Below are positions 27,439-35,332 of a DNA stretch of 64,000 nucleotides, one piece after another. The notes beneath the pieces are model-generated. The model had not been told where the DNA came from. It made no database searches and saw only the letters and a list, made by a program, of their open reading frames with translations. Numbering within the stretch: the first letter of the stretch is position 1; each line of letters starts with the position of its first letter. Source of the stretch: Hymenobacter properus (lineage in GTDB: Bacteria; Bacteroidota; Bacteroidia; Cytophagales; Hymenobacteraceae); contig NZ_JADQDP010000003.1 of assembly GCF_015694735.1 (NCBI RefSeq), forward strand, positions 992,001-1,056,000, in the 5' to 3' direction. The position numbers were made by a program, and so were the translations under genes.

Positions 27439-30400
27439 TTATTTCACCACTTCCAGCCAGCCGCGGTAGCGGCGCCCGGCCGTGTCGAGCAGCACCAGGT
27501 AATAGATGCCCGCCGACACATCGGCCGCGTTCCAATTGTTGGCGTATTCTTCAGCCCGGAATACTTCCTGGCCCCAGCGCGAGTACACCCGCAGCTGCAC
27601 CGGCAGGCAGGAAAAGTGCTGCACAAAGTAGTCGTTCACGTCGTCGCCATTGGGCGTGATGATGTTGGGCACCAGCGGGTCGACTACCGTCACGGCACTG
27701 GCCACCGCCGTGTTGGCGCAGCCCCCGTTCAGCGACGCCGTGAGGCGCACGGCGTAGGTGCCCGGCTGCCCATAGGTATGGGCCGGGGCGCGTTCGGTGC
27801 TGGTTTGCCCGTCGCCAAAGTCCCACACATAGGAGGTGGCAATGCCCGCAATGGCGGGGGTGTTGTTGACGGTTTGCACCGTGAACGGCGCCAGGCCGGT
27901 GGCCGTGGCCAGTCCCGTGCCCGGCCCAACGAAGCTGCACGGCGTGGGCGCCAGCAGCGCCACCGGCACCGGCGCGGCCACCAGTGTAAACAGGCGGATG
28001 GCCTGCCCGGCGCAGCTGCCGCTCGTGACCTGATAGGTGAGCACCGCGGTGCCCGGCGTGCCCGGCGACGTGAACACGAAGCCCGTGGCTACTGAGCCAC
28101 TCACGCCGGGCCCACTCCAGATGCCGCCCGCCGGGTTGCCGAGCAACCGGATGCTGCGCGTCTGACTGGCGCACAGCACCGTGTCGAGCCCGGCCACCGG
28201 GGGCGCCTGGGACACCAGCTGCACCACCACCGAGGCCGTGCCCCCGCCGCAAGTCGTAGTGGGCACCGTGTACCGGATGGTGTAGGTGCCCGGTACCAGC
28301 GTGGCCGGCCGAAACTCATTGCCAACCACCCCGGGGCCCGAGAACGTGCCGCCGGCCGGCATGCCCGTGAGCTGAATGGGCGCCAGCCCCGGCCCCGAAC
28401 ACAAGCGGGCGGGCAGCGGCCCCACCTGCACGGGACCCGTGCCCAGCACCCGCACCGCTAGTTGGCTGGCGGGCAGGCGGCACACGCCGGCCGCAGCCGG
28501 CAGCGTGTAGGTGAGCTGCTGCGTGCCCACCAGTTGGGCCGTAGGCGTAAAAAAGAACCCCCCGGCCAACGAGCCCGACACCCCGGGCCCGCTCCAGGTG
28601 CCGCCCGCCGGGCGGCCGGTGGTGAGGGCCACGGCCGTACCATTGTCGCACACCGTGAGGGGGGCGCCCACCGTGCCGCCGCTGCCGTCGCCCATGTCCA
28701 GCTTCAGCGTAGTTTGGTTGCAGAAGAAGCCGCCGGCGTTGGTGAGCTGGTAATAGCCCGCGCCAGGCACCATCGGAAACGTCAAGCCGCCGCAGCCGGC
28801 GCACCCGCTGTAGTAGAGCCGGCCGGCCCGGTCGAAGCGCGAGGCACCGCCGTCGGCATGTTCGCCTATGGCCCCGATGCCTTGCAGGGCGCCGTAATAG
28901 GTGCCGTATTCGAGCCTCGCACCACCCACGGCCAGGCGCGCAAAGTACAAGTCAAACCCGTCGGTGGTGGAGCGCAGCGCGTCGGGGGTGACGGGCATAT
29001 TGGCTAGGGTGGTGGTGCTCGAAATCGTGCCCAGCGCATTGCTGTTGCCGCTCCAGCCCGCCACGTAAAGCTTGCCGCAGGCATCGAGCCCGAAGGCCAT
29101 GGGCGAAAAGTCGGTGATGCCCGCCCGGCCGCTGCCAAACACCGCCGCAAAGCCCGCCCCGGTGAGCGCCGGCGTGAGCTGCTGAATGAACTGGCTGCCC
29201 GACGCCGTGGCCAGGGCCCCGGCAGTGGTAGGGTAGGCGCCCAGGGTTTGGCCCATTACATACACGCTACCGCCGGCGTCCACGTCCACAAAATAGGCTT
29301 GGTCGTAGGCGCTGGTGCCCAAGTAGGTGCTTTGCAGCACAACGCCAGCAGAGGTCAGGCGCGTCACGAAGCCATCGGGCTGGCTGCTGGCGCCACTGGG
29401 CGGGGCGCTCACGTAGCCGCCCGCCGTGTTTTGCAGGCCCCCGCCGCCCAAGGTGCCGCCCGCCACATAGAGGTTGCCGTCGGGGGCCAGGGCCAGGCTG
29501 TAGGCTGCATCGTCGCCGCCACCGCCCAGCAGGGCCGTCCACTCCAGGCGGCGCAGGTCGGGGCTGAGGCGGCACACGGCGGCATCGTGGGCGCCGCCGT
29601 GGTAGGGCAGCGCGCTGCTGCCGCGCGGAAAGTCGGCCGAGGCCGTGTAGGTGGCCACGAAGATGTTGCCGGCGGCGTCGGCGGCCACGTCGCCGCGCAG
29701 GGCGTCGCCGTAGTTGTGGAACAGGCTGGCCGTGCCAGGCGGGTTGAGCAGGCCGTCGTTGGCCGAGCCGCCCAAGTAGGTGCTCGCCAGCAGCTCGCCC
29801 ACGGCGCCCAGCTTGAGCACAAACACATCGGAGCCCGCCGAAAACGTAATCGGCCCGGCTACCGACCCCGGCGCTCCCCCGCCAAAGCTGGTGTCGAAGG
29901 CCCCGGTAGTGGTCGGAAAGTTATTGGAAGCCGTGGCACCGATTATCAGCAGCTCGTTTTGGCTGTTCACCACCACGCGGGTGGGCACGTCGGTAGCACC
30001 GCCGCCGATGATGGCCGAGTATAGCAGCGAGGCCTGGCCCTGGACCTGGGCGGCAAACTTGCTCACCACCACATCGGCATCCGACTGGCGCGACGTCTGC
30101 ACGTAGGCCCCCAGCGTGGTGGGATAGTAGCCGGCCGAGAATGAGCAGCCGGCCGAGTACACGTTGCCGGCCGCGTCGTAGGTGCCCGAGAGGCCGTAGT
30201 CGAGCGAGGTGGCGCCGGAATGAGAGTTGAATATCACTTCCGGGTCGATGGTAAGCGGTAGGGCGGGGTCATAAGCGCCCAGCCGGAAGCTCACCTGGTT
30301 TTCGCGCAGCACAAAGGCGCACGGCACGGCCTTCCGGCGGCCGTCGTGTGAGGTTTGCCAGGCGCGTGGGGCCAGCTCGGTCACGGTGGCCACGCTGGTT

Positions 30401-30975
30401 TTCACCCGCAGGTTGCCGGCCGCGTCCAGCGTGAGGCCCGCGGCGCCGTCGTAGCGCAACACAATGGCGCCCGGCCGAGCTCCAGGTGCCACCACGAAAT
30501 CATATTCCAGCCGCTGCCGTTCGTTTTCGTACAGCATCGCGTCGATGCCGGGGTACAGCTCAGGGTAGTGCACCTGCCGGAAGCCCAGCACCCCGGTGGC
30601 CCAGTGGCTGGGGTCGGCGCCGAGGTAATAGTTACGGTGGCCGGGCAGCTGCTCGGCGCCCTGCGGCGCTGCGGGCTTGGCTCCCTCAAAGTGCACGGCA
30701 TAGGCGTGGCCCCGGCTTGGAGGACCGGGCGCGGCGGCCGGAGCGCCGTGCAACGGCCGGGCGGCCGAGTCGCGCAGCGAGTAAACGAAGCCGGCTGGCT
30801 CCACAAATAGGGTGCCGCCGGGCAGCGCGGCCCCGAAGCGGGCGGCGGCCGGCCACTGGCCCCGGTTTTCGTAGAAAGTCAGCGAAGCATCGGCGGGCGG
30901 AGAGGGAGCGGCAATGCTTTCGCGGACAAGGCCGCCGGCTAGCAAGAGCAGCGCAAGGAGTAGAATTCGGCTCAT
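27439..30975 (-). CDS. Giant SBBP/PKD surface protein, T9SS type B (copy 3)
   Basis: 1178 residues. Signal peptide MSRILLLALLLLAGGLVRES, then LTFYENRGQWPAAARFGAAL, NYYLGADPSHWATGV, LTIDPEVIFNSHSGATSLDY, SBBP repeats (STYLGGSANDG, ALLGGGGDDAAYSLAL), a Cys pair (GCAGCGGL), three Ig-like PAGG-W/F-GPGV repeats, PKD (WDFGDGQTSTERAPAH) and the type B sorting domain PNIITPNGDDVNDYF ... GWLEVVK. It is the most diverged of the three. The frame stays open far upstream (to 31416), but that stretch overlaps the divergent EEP gene and the signal peptide fixes the start at 30975. A TATCTTTA element lies directly upstream, so the mRNA may be nearly leaderless. Confidence 0.9.
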   Translation of the reverse strand: MSRILLLALLLLAGGLVRESIAAPSPPADASLTFYENRGQWPAAARFGAALPGGTLFVEPAGFVYSLRDSAARPLHGAPAAAPGPPSRGHAYAVHFEGAKPAAPQGAEQLPGHRNYYLGADPSHWATGVLGFRQVHYPELYPGIDAMLYENERQRLEYDFVVAPGARPGAIVLRYDGAAGLTLDAAGNLRVKTSVATVTELAPRAWQTSHDGRRKAVPCAFVLRENQVSFRLGAYDPALPLTIDPEVIFNSHSGATSLDYGLSGTYDAAGNVYSAGCSFSAGYYPTTLGAYVQTSRQSDADVVVSKFAAQVQGQASLLYSAIIGGGATDVPTRVVVNSQNELLIIGATASNNFPTTTGAFDTSFGGGAPGSVAGPITFSAGSDVFVLKLGAVGELLASTYLGGSANDGLLNPPGTASLFHNYGDALRGDVAADAAGNIFVATYTASADFPRGSSALPYHGGAHDAAVCRLSPDLRRLEWTALLGGGGDDAAYSLALAPDGNLYVAGGTLGGGGLQNTAGGYVSAPPSGASSQPDGFVTRLTSAGVVLQSTYLGTSAYDQAYFVDVDAGGSVYVMGQTLGAYPTTAGALATASGSQFIQQLTPALTGAGFAAVFGSGRAGITDFSPMAFGLDACGKLYVAGWSGNSNALGTISSTTTLANMPVTPDALRSTTDGFDLYFARLAVGGARLEYGTYYGALQGIGAIGEHADGGASRFDRAGRLYYSGCAGCGGLTFPMVPGAGYYQLTNAGGFFCNQTTLKLDMGDGSGGTVGAPLTVCDNGTAVALTTGRPAGGTWSGPGVSGSLAGGFFFTPTAQLVGTQQLTYTLPAAAGVCRLPASQLAVRVLGTGPVQVGPLPARLCSGPGLAPIQLTGMPAGGTFSGPGVVGNEFRPATLVPGTYTIRYTVPTTTCGGGTASVVVQLVSQAPPVAGLDTVLCASQTRSIRLLGNPAGGIWSGPGVSGSVATGFVFTSPGTPGTAVLTYQVTSGSCAGQAIRLFTLVAAPVPVALLAPTPCSFVGPGTGLATATGLAPFTVQTVNNTPAIAGIATSYVWDFGDGQTSTERAPAHTYGQPGTYAVRLTASLNGGCANTAVASAVTVVDPLVPNIITPNGDDVNDYFVQHFSCLPVQLRVYSRWGQEVFRAEEYANNWNAADVSAGIYYLVLLDTAGRRYRGWLEVVK

Positions 30976-30980
30976 GCCGC

Positions 30981-30988
30981 TAAAGATA
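30981..30988 (-). promoter_or_regulatory. -7-like element TATCTTTA
   Basis: 7 of 8 match to TAnnTTTG, 5 bases before the ATG at 30975. It forms a divergent promoter pair with 31029. Confidence 0.3.
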
Positions 30989-31028
30989 GTCGAGGTTGAG
31001 AATCGCCGCGGCCTTCGGCCCGGGCTGC

Positions 31029-31036
31029 TACCTTTG
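31029..31036 (+). promoter_or_regulatory. -7 element TACCTTTG
   Basis: Exact TAnnTTTG, 20 bases before the GTG start at 31057. Confidence 0.45.
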
Positions 31037-31056
31037 CGGGCTCGTTTTACCGTGCC

Positions 31057-32256
31057 GTGCGCCGCTCTTTTGCTTTCAAAATAACCTTGCTCACCCTGGG
31101 GTGGCTGCTGCTGGCCATTGCCTGCGAGCAGGTGCCGGCGGCGGCTTTCTGGCCGGTGGTGTTCGGGGCCCTCACCACGCCGGTGGCGCTGGTGTGCACG
31201 GCGCTGCTGGCCCTGTACTGGCTGCGGCGCAACTGGCGGGTGGCCGTGCTGCCCATTGTGGCACTGGCCCTCACCTGGCCGCACGTGCAGCGCGGCCTGG
31301 CCCTGCACTTCGTGTTTCCGGAAATGCAGGGCGAAACCCCGCCGGCCGGGGGCCGCCCCGTGCCCTTGCCCAAGGTGGCGCTGCCCCGCTCGCGTTTCTT
31401 CGCAGTGCATCCGCACGAGGTATCGTTGCTGTCGGCCAATGTGCGCATTTTCAACGTGTATGCCCAGCTGCGCGAGCCCAACAATGCCTCTTCTACTGGC
31501 TTGATTCGCTGGCTGGCTACCAGCCCGGCCGATGTGCTATGCTTGCAGGAGTTTTACAACGAACCCCACGGCTCGCGCAACGACAAAGACGTTTTTCGTT
31601 CCGAAGAATACCTGGGGCGCAGCAGCGGCCGCCACTCGTTCGTGTCGGTCACGCTCACCAACGGCATCGGGGCCGAGTTTGGGCTGGCCATTTTTTCGCG
31701 CTTCCCCATTGTGCGGCGTGGCACCATCACGTTCGGTAAAATCTCGCAAAACCACGCCATGTGGGCCGACGTGGTGCGCCCCGCCGCCCGCACCGGCCGC
31801 GGCCGCCCCGATACCATTCGCGTCTTCAACCTGCACCTGCAAAGCATGAGCATGGCCGACGCCGACATTGCGGCCGCTACCGAGAGCCGCGCCGGCCTGC
31901 GCCAGAAAGCCCCCAACCTGCTGCGCCGCTTCCGCAACGGCGCCGTGGCCCGCGGCACTCAGATTGACACCGTGCTGGCCCGCGTGGCTCGCTCGCCCTA
32001 CCCTGTGCTGCTGGCCGGCGACCTCAACGACCTGCCCTATTCCTACCCATACGACCAGCTGGCCGACCACATGCAAAATGCCTGGGCCACCGTGGGCCTG
32101 GGCATTGGGGCCACCTACAACGGGCGCCTGCCCGGCCTGCGCATCGACCAGCAGTTCGCCAGCAAGCAGTGGCAGGTGCTGGGCTGCCAGGTGCACCGCG
32201 AAATGAAATGGAGCGACCATTTCCCGGTGGAAGGGCTGTACCGCCTGCGCCGTTGA
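31057..32256 (+). CDS. Membrane-anchored endonuclease/exonuclease/phosphatase (EEP) protein
   Basis: 399 residues. Three hydrophobic segments fill the first ~90 residues (ITLLTLGWLLLAIA; VVFGALTTPVALVCTALLAL; VAVLPIVALALTW), followed by an EEP domain from ~residue 127. Catalytic motifs are all visible: LSANVRIFN (Asn), DVLCLQEFYN (metal-binding Glu), GDLNDLPYS (Asp/Asn) and the final SDHFPV (Asp-His). The topology places the hydrolase outside the inner membrane, as in many Bacteroidetes EEP proteins; the substrate could be a phosphodiester lipid or nucleic acid and cannot be read from sequence. The start is a GTG shortly downstream of a -7 element. It is divergent from the third giant surface protein. 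Confidence 0.88.
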   Translation: MRRSFAFKITLLTLGWLLLAIACEQVPAAAFWPVVFGALTTPVALVCTALLALYWLRRNWRVAVLPIVALALTWPHVQRGLALHFVFPEMQGETPPAGGRPVPLPKVALPRSRFFAVHPHEVSLLSANVRIFNVYAQLREPNNASSTGLIRWLATSPADVLCLQEFYNEPHGSRNDKDVFRSEEYLGRSSGRHSFVSVTLTNGIGAEFGLAIFSRFPIVRRGTITFGKISQNHAMWADVVRPAARTGRGRPDTIRVFNLHLQSMSMADADIAAATESRAGLRQKAPNLLRRFRNGAVARGTQIDTVLARVARSPYPVLLAGDLNDLPYSYPYDQLADHMQNAWATVGLGIGATYNGRLPGLRIDQQFASKQWQVLGCQVHREMKWSDHFPVEGLYRLRR

Positions 32257-32265
32257 CCGATACTT

Positions 32266-32292
32266 CCCTCCTCAGGCGAGGAGGGCGTTTTT
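32266..32292 (+). terminator. Terminator after the EEP gene
   Basis: Perfect 8-bp stem CCCTCCTC / GAGGAGGG with an AGGC loop and CGTTTTT. It also forms the left end of the repeat-like region before cysS. Confidence 0.7.
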
Positions 32293-32510
32293 GCGCAGCA
32301 AAACCGAGAGTGGTGCCACTTGAGGGAGGTAGTTGAACGAGACCGCACCGAACCACAATGGCAGTCTTGAGTTTCCCACTACTTATTGCCGAACGGCTGG
32401 CTTGCAAACCACGTTAACGCCTGTTCGGACATCGTTCAACGAGTTCAATCATTCCCATTTGAGCCAAAGCTCGAACATCTCTTCCTCATCAGAGGAGGGG
32501 AGTTTTCCTC
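32266..32510. repeat. Repeat-like region upstream of cysS
   Basis: It begins with the CCCTCCTCAGGCGAGGAGGG palindrome and ends near CTCATCAGAGGAGGGGAG, a related CCTC/GAGG palindrome. GTAGTTGAACGAG at 32330 and CGTTCAACGAGTTC at 32431 add inverted words. It resembles the CCCTCC...GAGG type of dispersed repeat; no coding potential was seen. Confidence 0.4.
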
Positions 32511-32514
32511 CCGC

Positions 32515-32522
32515 TACCTTTG
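32515..32522 (+). promoter_or_regulatory. -7 element TACCTTTG next to the cysS start
   Basis: Exact TAnnTTTG ending only 4 bases before the cysS ATG, which would give a leaderless transcript. Confidence 0.45.
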
Positions 32523-32526
32523 CGTC

Positions 32527-34062
32527 ATGCCGCTTAGTCTTTACAACACCCTCTCCCGCAAGAAACAAGAATTCCAGCCCCTGCACGCGCCCCAGGTGGG
32601 CGTGTACTTGTGCGGTCCCACGGTGTATAGCGAAGCCCACCTGGGCAACGCCCGCGGCCCGGTGGTGTTCGACGTGCTCACGCGCTACCTGCGCCACCTG
32701 GGCTACCAGGTGCGCTACGTGCGCAACATCACCGACGTGGGCCACCTCGAAAGCGACGCCGACACCGGCGAGGACAAGATGGAAAAAGCCGCCCGCGCGG
32801 CCCGCATCGAGCCCATGCAGGTGGCCCAGCACTTCACCAACCGCTACCGCCAGCACATGCTGGCCCTGGGCTGCTTGCCGCCCGACATCGAGCCCCAGGC
32901 CAGTGGCCACATCATCGAGCAGATTCAGGTGATTGAGGAAATCATCAAGAACGGCCTGGCCTACGAGGTAAATGGCTCGGTGTATTTCGATGTGCCCAAG
33001 TACAACGAGGAGGGCAAGCGCTACGGCAAGCTCTCGAACCGCAGCATTGAGGACCAGCTGGCCGGCACCCGCGCCAACCTGGAGGGCCAAAGCGAAAAGC
33101 GCAGCCCCTTGGACTTTGCCCTGTGGAAAAAGGCCGCGCCCGAGCACATCATGCGCTGGCCCTCGCCCTGGGGCGACGGCTTCCCCGGCTGGCATCTGGA
33201 ATGCTCGGCCATGAGCCGCAAGTATCTCGGCGACCTGAGCGACATTCACGGCGGCGGCCTCGACCTCATGTTCCCGCACCACGAGTGCGAGATTGCGCAA
33301 AGCCAGGGCAGCCACTCGCACACCGACGAGGCCCGCTTCTGGGTGCACAACAACATGATAACCGTGAACGGCACCAAGATGAGCAAGAGCCTGGGTAACT
33401 TCGTGTTGCTCGGCGATATGTTCAAGGGGCCGACCGGGCCGCTGGCTTTCGGCTATTCGCCTATGGTGGTGCGCTTCTTCCTGCTGCAAGCCCATTACCG
33501 CTCGCCTGTGGACGTGAGCGACGACGCCCTGCAAGCCGCCCGCAAAGGCTACCGCAAGCTGATGAACGGCCTGCGCCTGCTCGATAAGCTGGTTGTCAGT
33601 GATTCGTTGTCAGTTGCTAGTAATAAGGAGGCCCAAGCCCTGACAACTGACAGCCAACAACTGACAACCGAAGCAACGCAGTTGCTTCAGCTCGCCGCCA
33701 AGCCTGCCGAATTCCTCAACGATGACCTGAACACGCCGCGCGCCGTGGCCGCGCTGTTCGACCTGCTGAAGCGCTTCAACACCCTGGCCGCCAACCCGGC
33801 TGCGCTGGCCGAGGTGGGCCCCGCGGCCCTGGCGCAGGCGGCCGGCACCTACCGCACCTTCGTGCAGGATGTGCTGGGCCTCGGCGACGAGCCCCGCGCC
33901 AACGTGGAAGACCTACTGACCCTCACGCTGGGCTTTTACTCCGAAGCCAAAGCCGACAAAGCTTACGACAAGGTGGACCAGATTCGGGCCACCCTCAAAA
34001 GCCAGGGCATCGTGATAAAAGATACCAAGGCCGGCGTGGAGTGGGCCTACAGCGAGGAATAG
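32527..34062 (+). CDS. cysS: Cysteinyl-tRNA synthetase with in-frame repeat insert
   Basis: 511 residues. Charges tRNA-Cys in the cytoplasm. The class I signatures are complete: GVYLCGPTVY with the HLGN form of HIGH (AHLGNARGPVVFD), zinc ligands including the Cys of GWHLECSAM and the His/Cys of HHECEIAQ, and KMSKSLGNF. The start is the ATG at 32527; upstream in-frame codons lie in the repeat region. Residues ~355-382 (VVSDSLSVASNKEAQ ... QQLTTEA) are encoded by an inverted repeat of TTGTCAGTTG words that looks like intergenic repeat DNA. The insert preserves the frame, lies after the catalytic core at the junction to the helical C-terminal region, and accounts for the protein being somewhat longer than usual. 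Confidence 0.96.
   Translation: MPLSLYNTLSRKKQEFQPLHAPQVGVYLCGPTVYSEAHLGNARGPVVFDVLTRYLRHLGYQVRYVRNITDVGHLESDADTGEDKMEKAARAARIEPMQVAQHFTNRYRQHMLALGCLPPDIEPQASGHIIEQIQVIEEIIKNGLAYEVNGSVYFDVPKYNEEGKRYGKLSNRSIEDQLAGTRANLEGQSEKRSPLDFALWKKAAPEHIMRWPSPWGDGFPGWHLECSAMSRKYLGDLSDIHGGGLDLMFPHHECEIAQSQGSHSHTDEARFWVHNNMITVNGTKMSKSLGNFVLLGDMFKGPTGPLAFGYSPMVVRFFLLQAHYRSPVDVSDDALQAARKGYRKLMNGLRLLDKLVVSDSLSVASNKEAQALTTDSQQLTTEATQLLQLAAKPAEFLNDDLNTPRAVAALFDLLKRFNTLAANPAALAEVGPAALAQAAGTYRTFVQDVLGLGDEPRANVEDLLTLTLGFYSEAKADKAYDKVDQIRATLKSQGIVIKDTKAGVEWAYSEE
33591..33668. repeat. TTGTCAGTTG inverted repeat inside cysS
   Basis: The left arm GTTGTCAGTGATTCGTTGTC and the right arm, whose complement reads GTTGTCAGTTGTTGGCTGTC, match at most positions. 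It is in frame, with no stop codon. Confidence 0.8.
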
Positions 34063-34079
34063 AAACAGATAAAACCGTC

Positions 34080-34199
34080 TGTCATCCTGAACGTTTTGCG
34101 CATCAAGCAAAGACGAAGGACCTTCTCACCGTTGAATAACTTACAGCAATTAGTAAAGGCGTAGCGGTGATAAGGTCCTTCGCTGCGCTCAGGATGACA
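34080..34199. repeat. Dispersed palindrome, TGTCATCCTGAGCG family, chimeric left arm
   Basis: The right arm is the standard AAGGTCCTTCGCTGCGC ... GATGACA. The left arm diverges in the middle (AACGTTTTGCGCATCAAGC), and its GCGCATCAAGC word also occurs in the palindrome at 19827. Confidence 0.8.
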
Positions 34200-34207
34200 T
34201 AAAGAAT

Positions 34208-35251
34208 ATGAACTTCCGCACCCTTCGCCTCCCCCTGGCCACCCTGGCAGGCCTCCTGGTCCTCACCGGCTGCCCGGACAAAACCAAGACCACCGAAACC
34301 ACCGACACCAGTAGCGCCCCGGCTGCGCCCAAGCTGCCCAAGGCGCCGGTGTTCAATGCCGACTCGGCCTACGCCTTCACGGCGAAGCAGGTGAGCTTTG
34401 GGCCGCGCGTGCCCAACTCCAAGGCCCACGTGGCCTGCGGCGACTGGATAGTGCGCAAGATGAAAGGCTTCGGCCTGAAGGTGATGGAACAGCCCTTCAG
34501 CGCGATGACGTTTGACGGCACCAACATCCGCTGCCGCAACATCATCGCCCAGTACCAGCCCACGGCGGCGCGGCGCGTGGCCATCTTCGGCCACTGGGAT
34601 ACCCGCCCCTTTGCCGACAACGACAAAGACCCGAAAAAGAAAAACGCCCCCATGGACGGCGCCTCCGATGGTGCCAGCGCCGTGGCCGTGGCCATGGAAA
34701 TGGCCCGCGTACTCGGCCAGCAGCCCGACTCACTGGCCCCCAACGTGGGCGTCGACTTCATTTTCTTCGACGCCGAAGACTGGGGCCACGACGACACTAC
34801 CCAGCAGGACCTGAAAAACCAGCTCGATGGCAGCGGCACCGACTCCTGGTGCCTGGGCTCGCAGTACTGGACTACCCACCTGCTGCCCGCCGGCTACAAG
34901 GCCGAGTACGGCGTGCTGCTCGACATGGTGGGCGCCAAGGGCGGCACCTTCACCCGCGAAGAAACCTCGCGCACCTATGCCCGCGGCCCGCTCGACAAAA
35001 TCTGGAACACGGCCGCCACGCTGGGCTATTCCGACTTCTTCCTGTTTCAGGACACCGGCGGCATCACCGACGACCACGTGTACACCAACAAGGCGGGCAT
35101 TCCCACGCTGGACATCTACGACCACCCCAGCTACGGCCAGGACTACTTCCCGGCCTACCACCACGCCACTACGGATAACATGAGCATCATCGACCGCAAG
35201 ACGCTCAAGGCCGTGGGCCAAACCATGACGCAGGTGCTGTACATTGATTAA
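34208..35251 (+). CDS. Glutaminyl-peptide cyclotransferase-like lipoprotein (M28 fold)
   Basis: 347 residues. Lipoprotein signal peptide (LLVLTGC, lipidated Cys22), a Thr/Pro linker, then an M28-fold domain resembling type II glutaminyl cyclases: FGHWDTRPFADND (His129), GASDGAS (zinc Asp154), FFDAEDWG (Glu190/Asp191), CLGSQYW, VLLDMVGA and ITDDHV (His290). These match the animal QC pattern (DSAV, FFDGEE, GSRH, LLDLIGA, DDHIPF) better than true aminopeptidases. It would convert N-terminal Gln to pyroglutamate on exported proteins. This fits the window, where most signal peptides leave Gln at +1. An M28 aminopeptidase remains the alternative call. The start is the ATG just after a palindromic repeat. 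Confidence 0.82.
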   Translation: MNFRTLRLPLATLAGLLVLTGCPDKTKTTETTDTSSAPAAPKLPKAPVFNADSAYAFTAKQVSFGPRVPNSKAHVACGDWIVRKMKGFGLKVMEQPFSAMTFDGTNIRCRNIIAQYQPTAARRVAIFGHWDTRPFADNDKDPKKKNAPMDGASDGASAVAVAMEMARVLGQQPDSLAPNVGVDFIFFDAEDWGHDDTTQQDLKNQLDGSGTDSWCLGSQYWTTHLLPAGYKAEYGVLLDMVGAKGGTFTREETSRTYARGPLDKIWNTAATLGYSDFFLFQDTGGITDDHVYTNKAGIPTLDIYDHPSYGQDYFPAYHHATTDNMSIIDRKTLKAVGQTMTQVLYID

Positions 35252-35262
35252 AGCACACGCAC

Positions 35263-35299
35263 AAAAAAAGGCCGGCAGGGCAACTTGCCGGCCTTTTTT
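35263..35299 (+). terminator. Rho-independent terminator
   Basis: AAAAAAAGGCCGGCA pairs with TTGCCGGCCTTTTTTG. Confidence 0.9.
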
Positions 35300-35332
35300 G
35301 TATCCAGTAAGCTCATCCATTTCCTTCCTTTC

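Noticed and set aside
30976..31416. Upstream extension of the third giant surface protein
   Set aside because: It overlaps the divergent EEP gene; the signal peptide starts at 30975.
35285..35332. Longer start for the alpha/beta hydrolase
   Set aside because: It lies within the preceding terminator and adds residues before a complete signal peptide.
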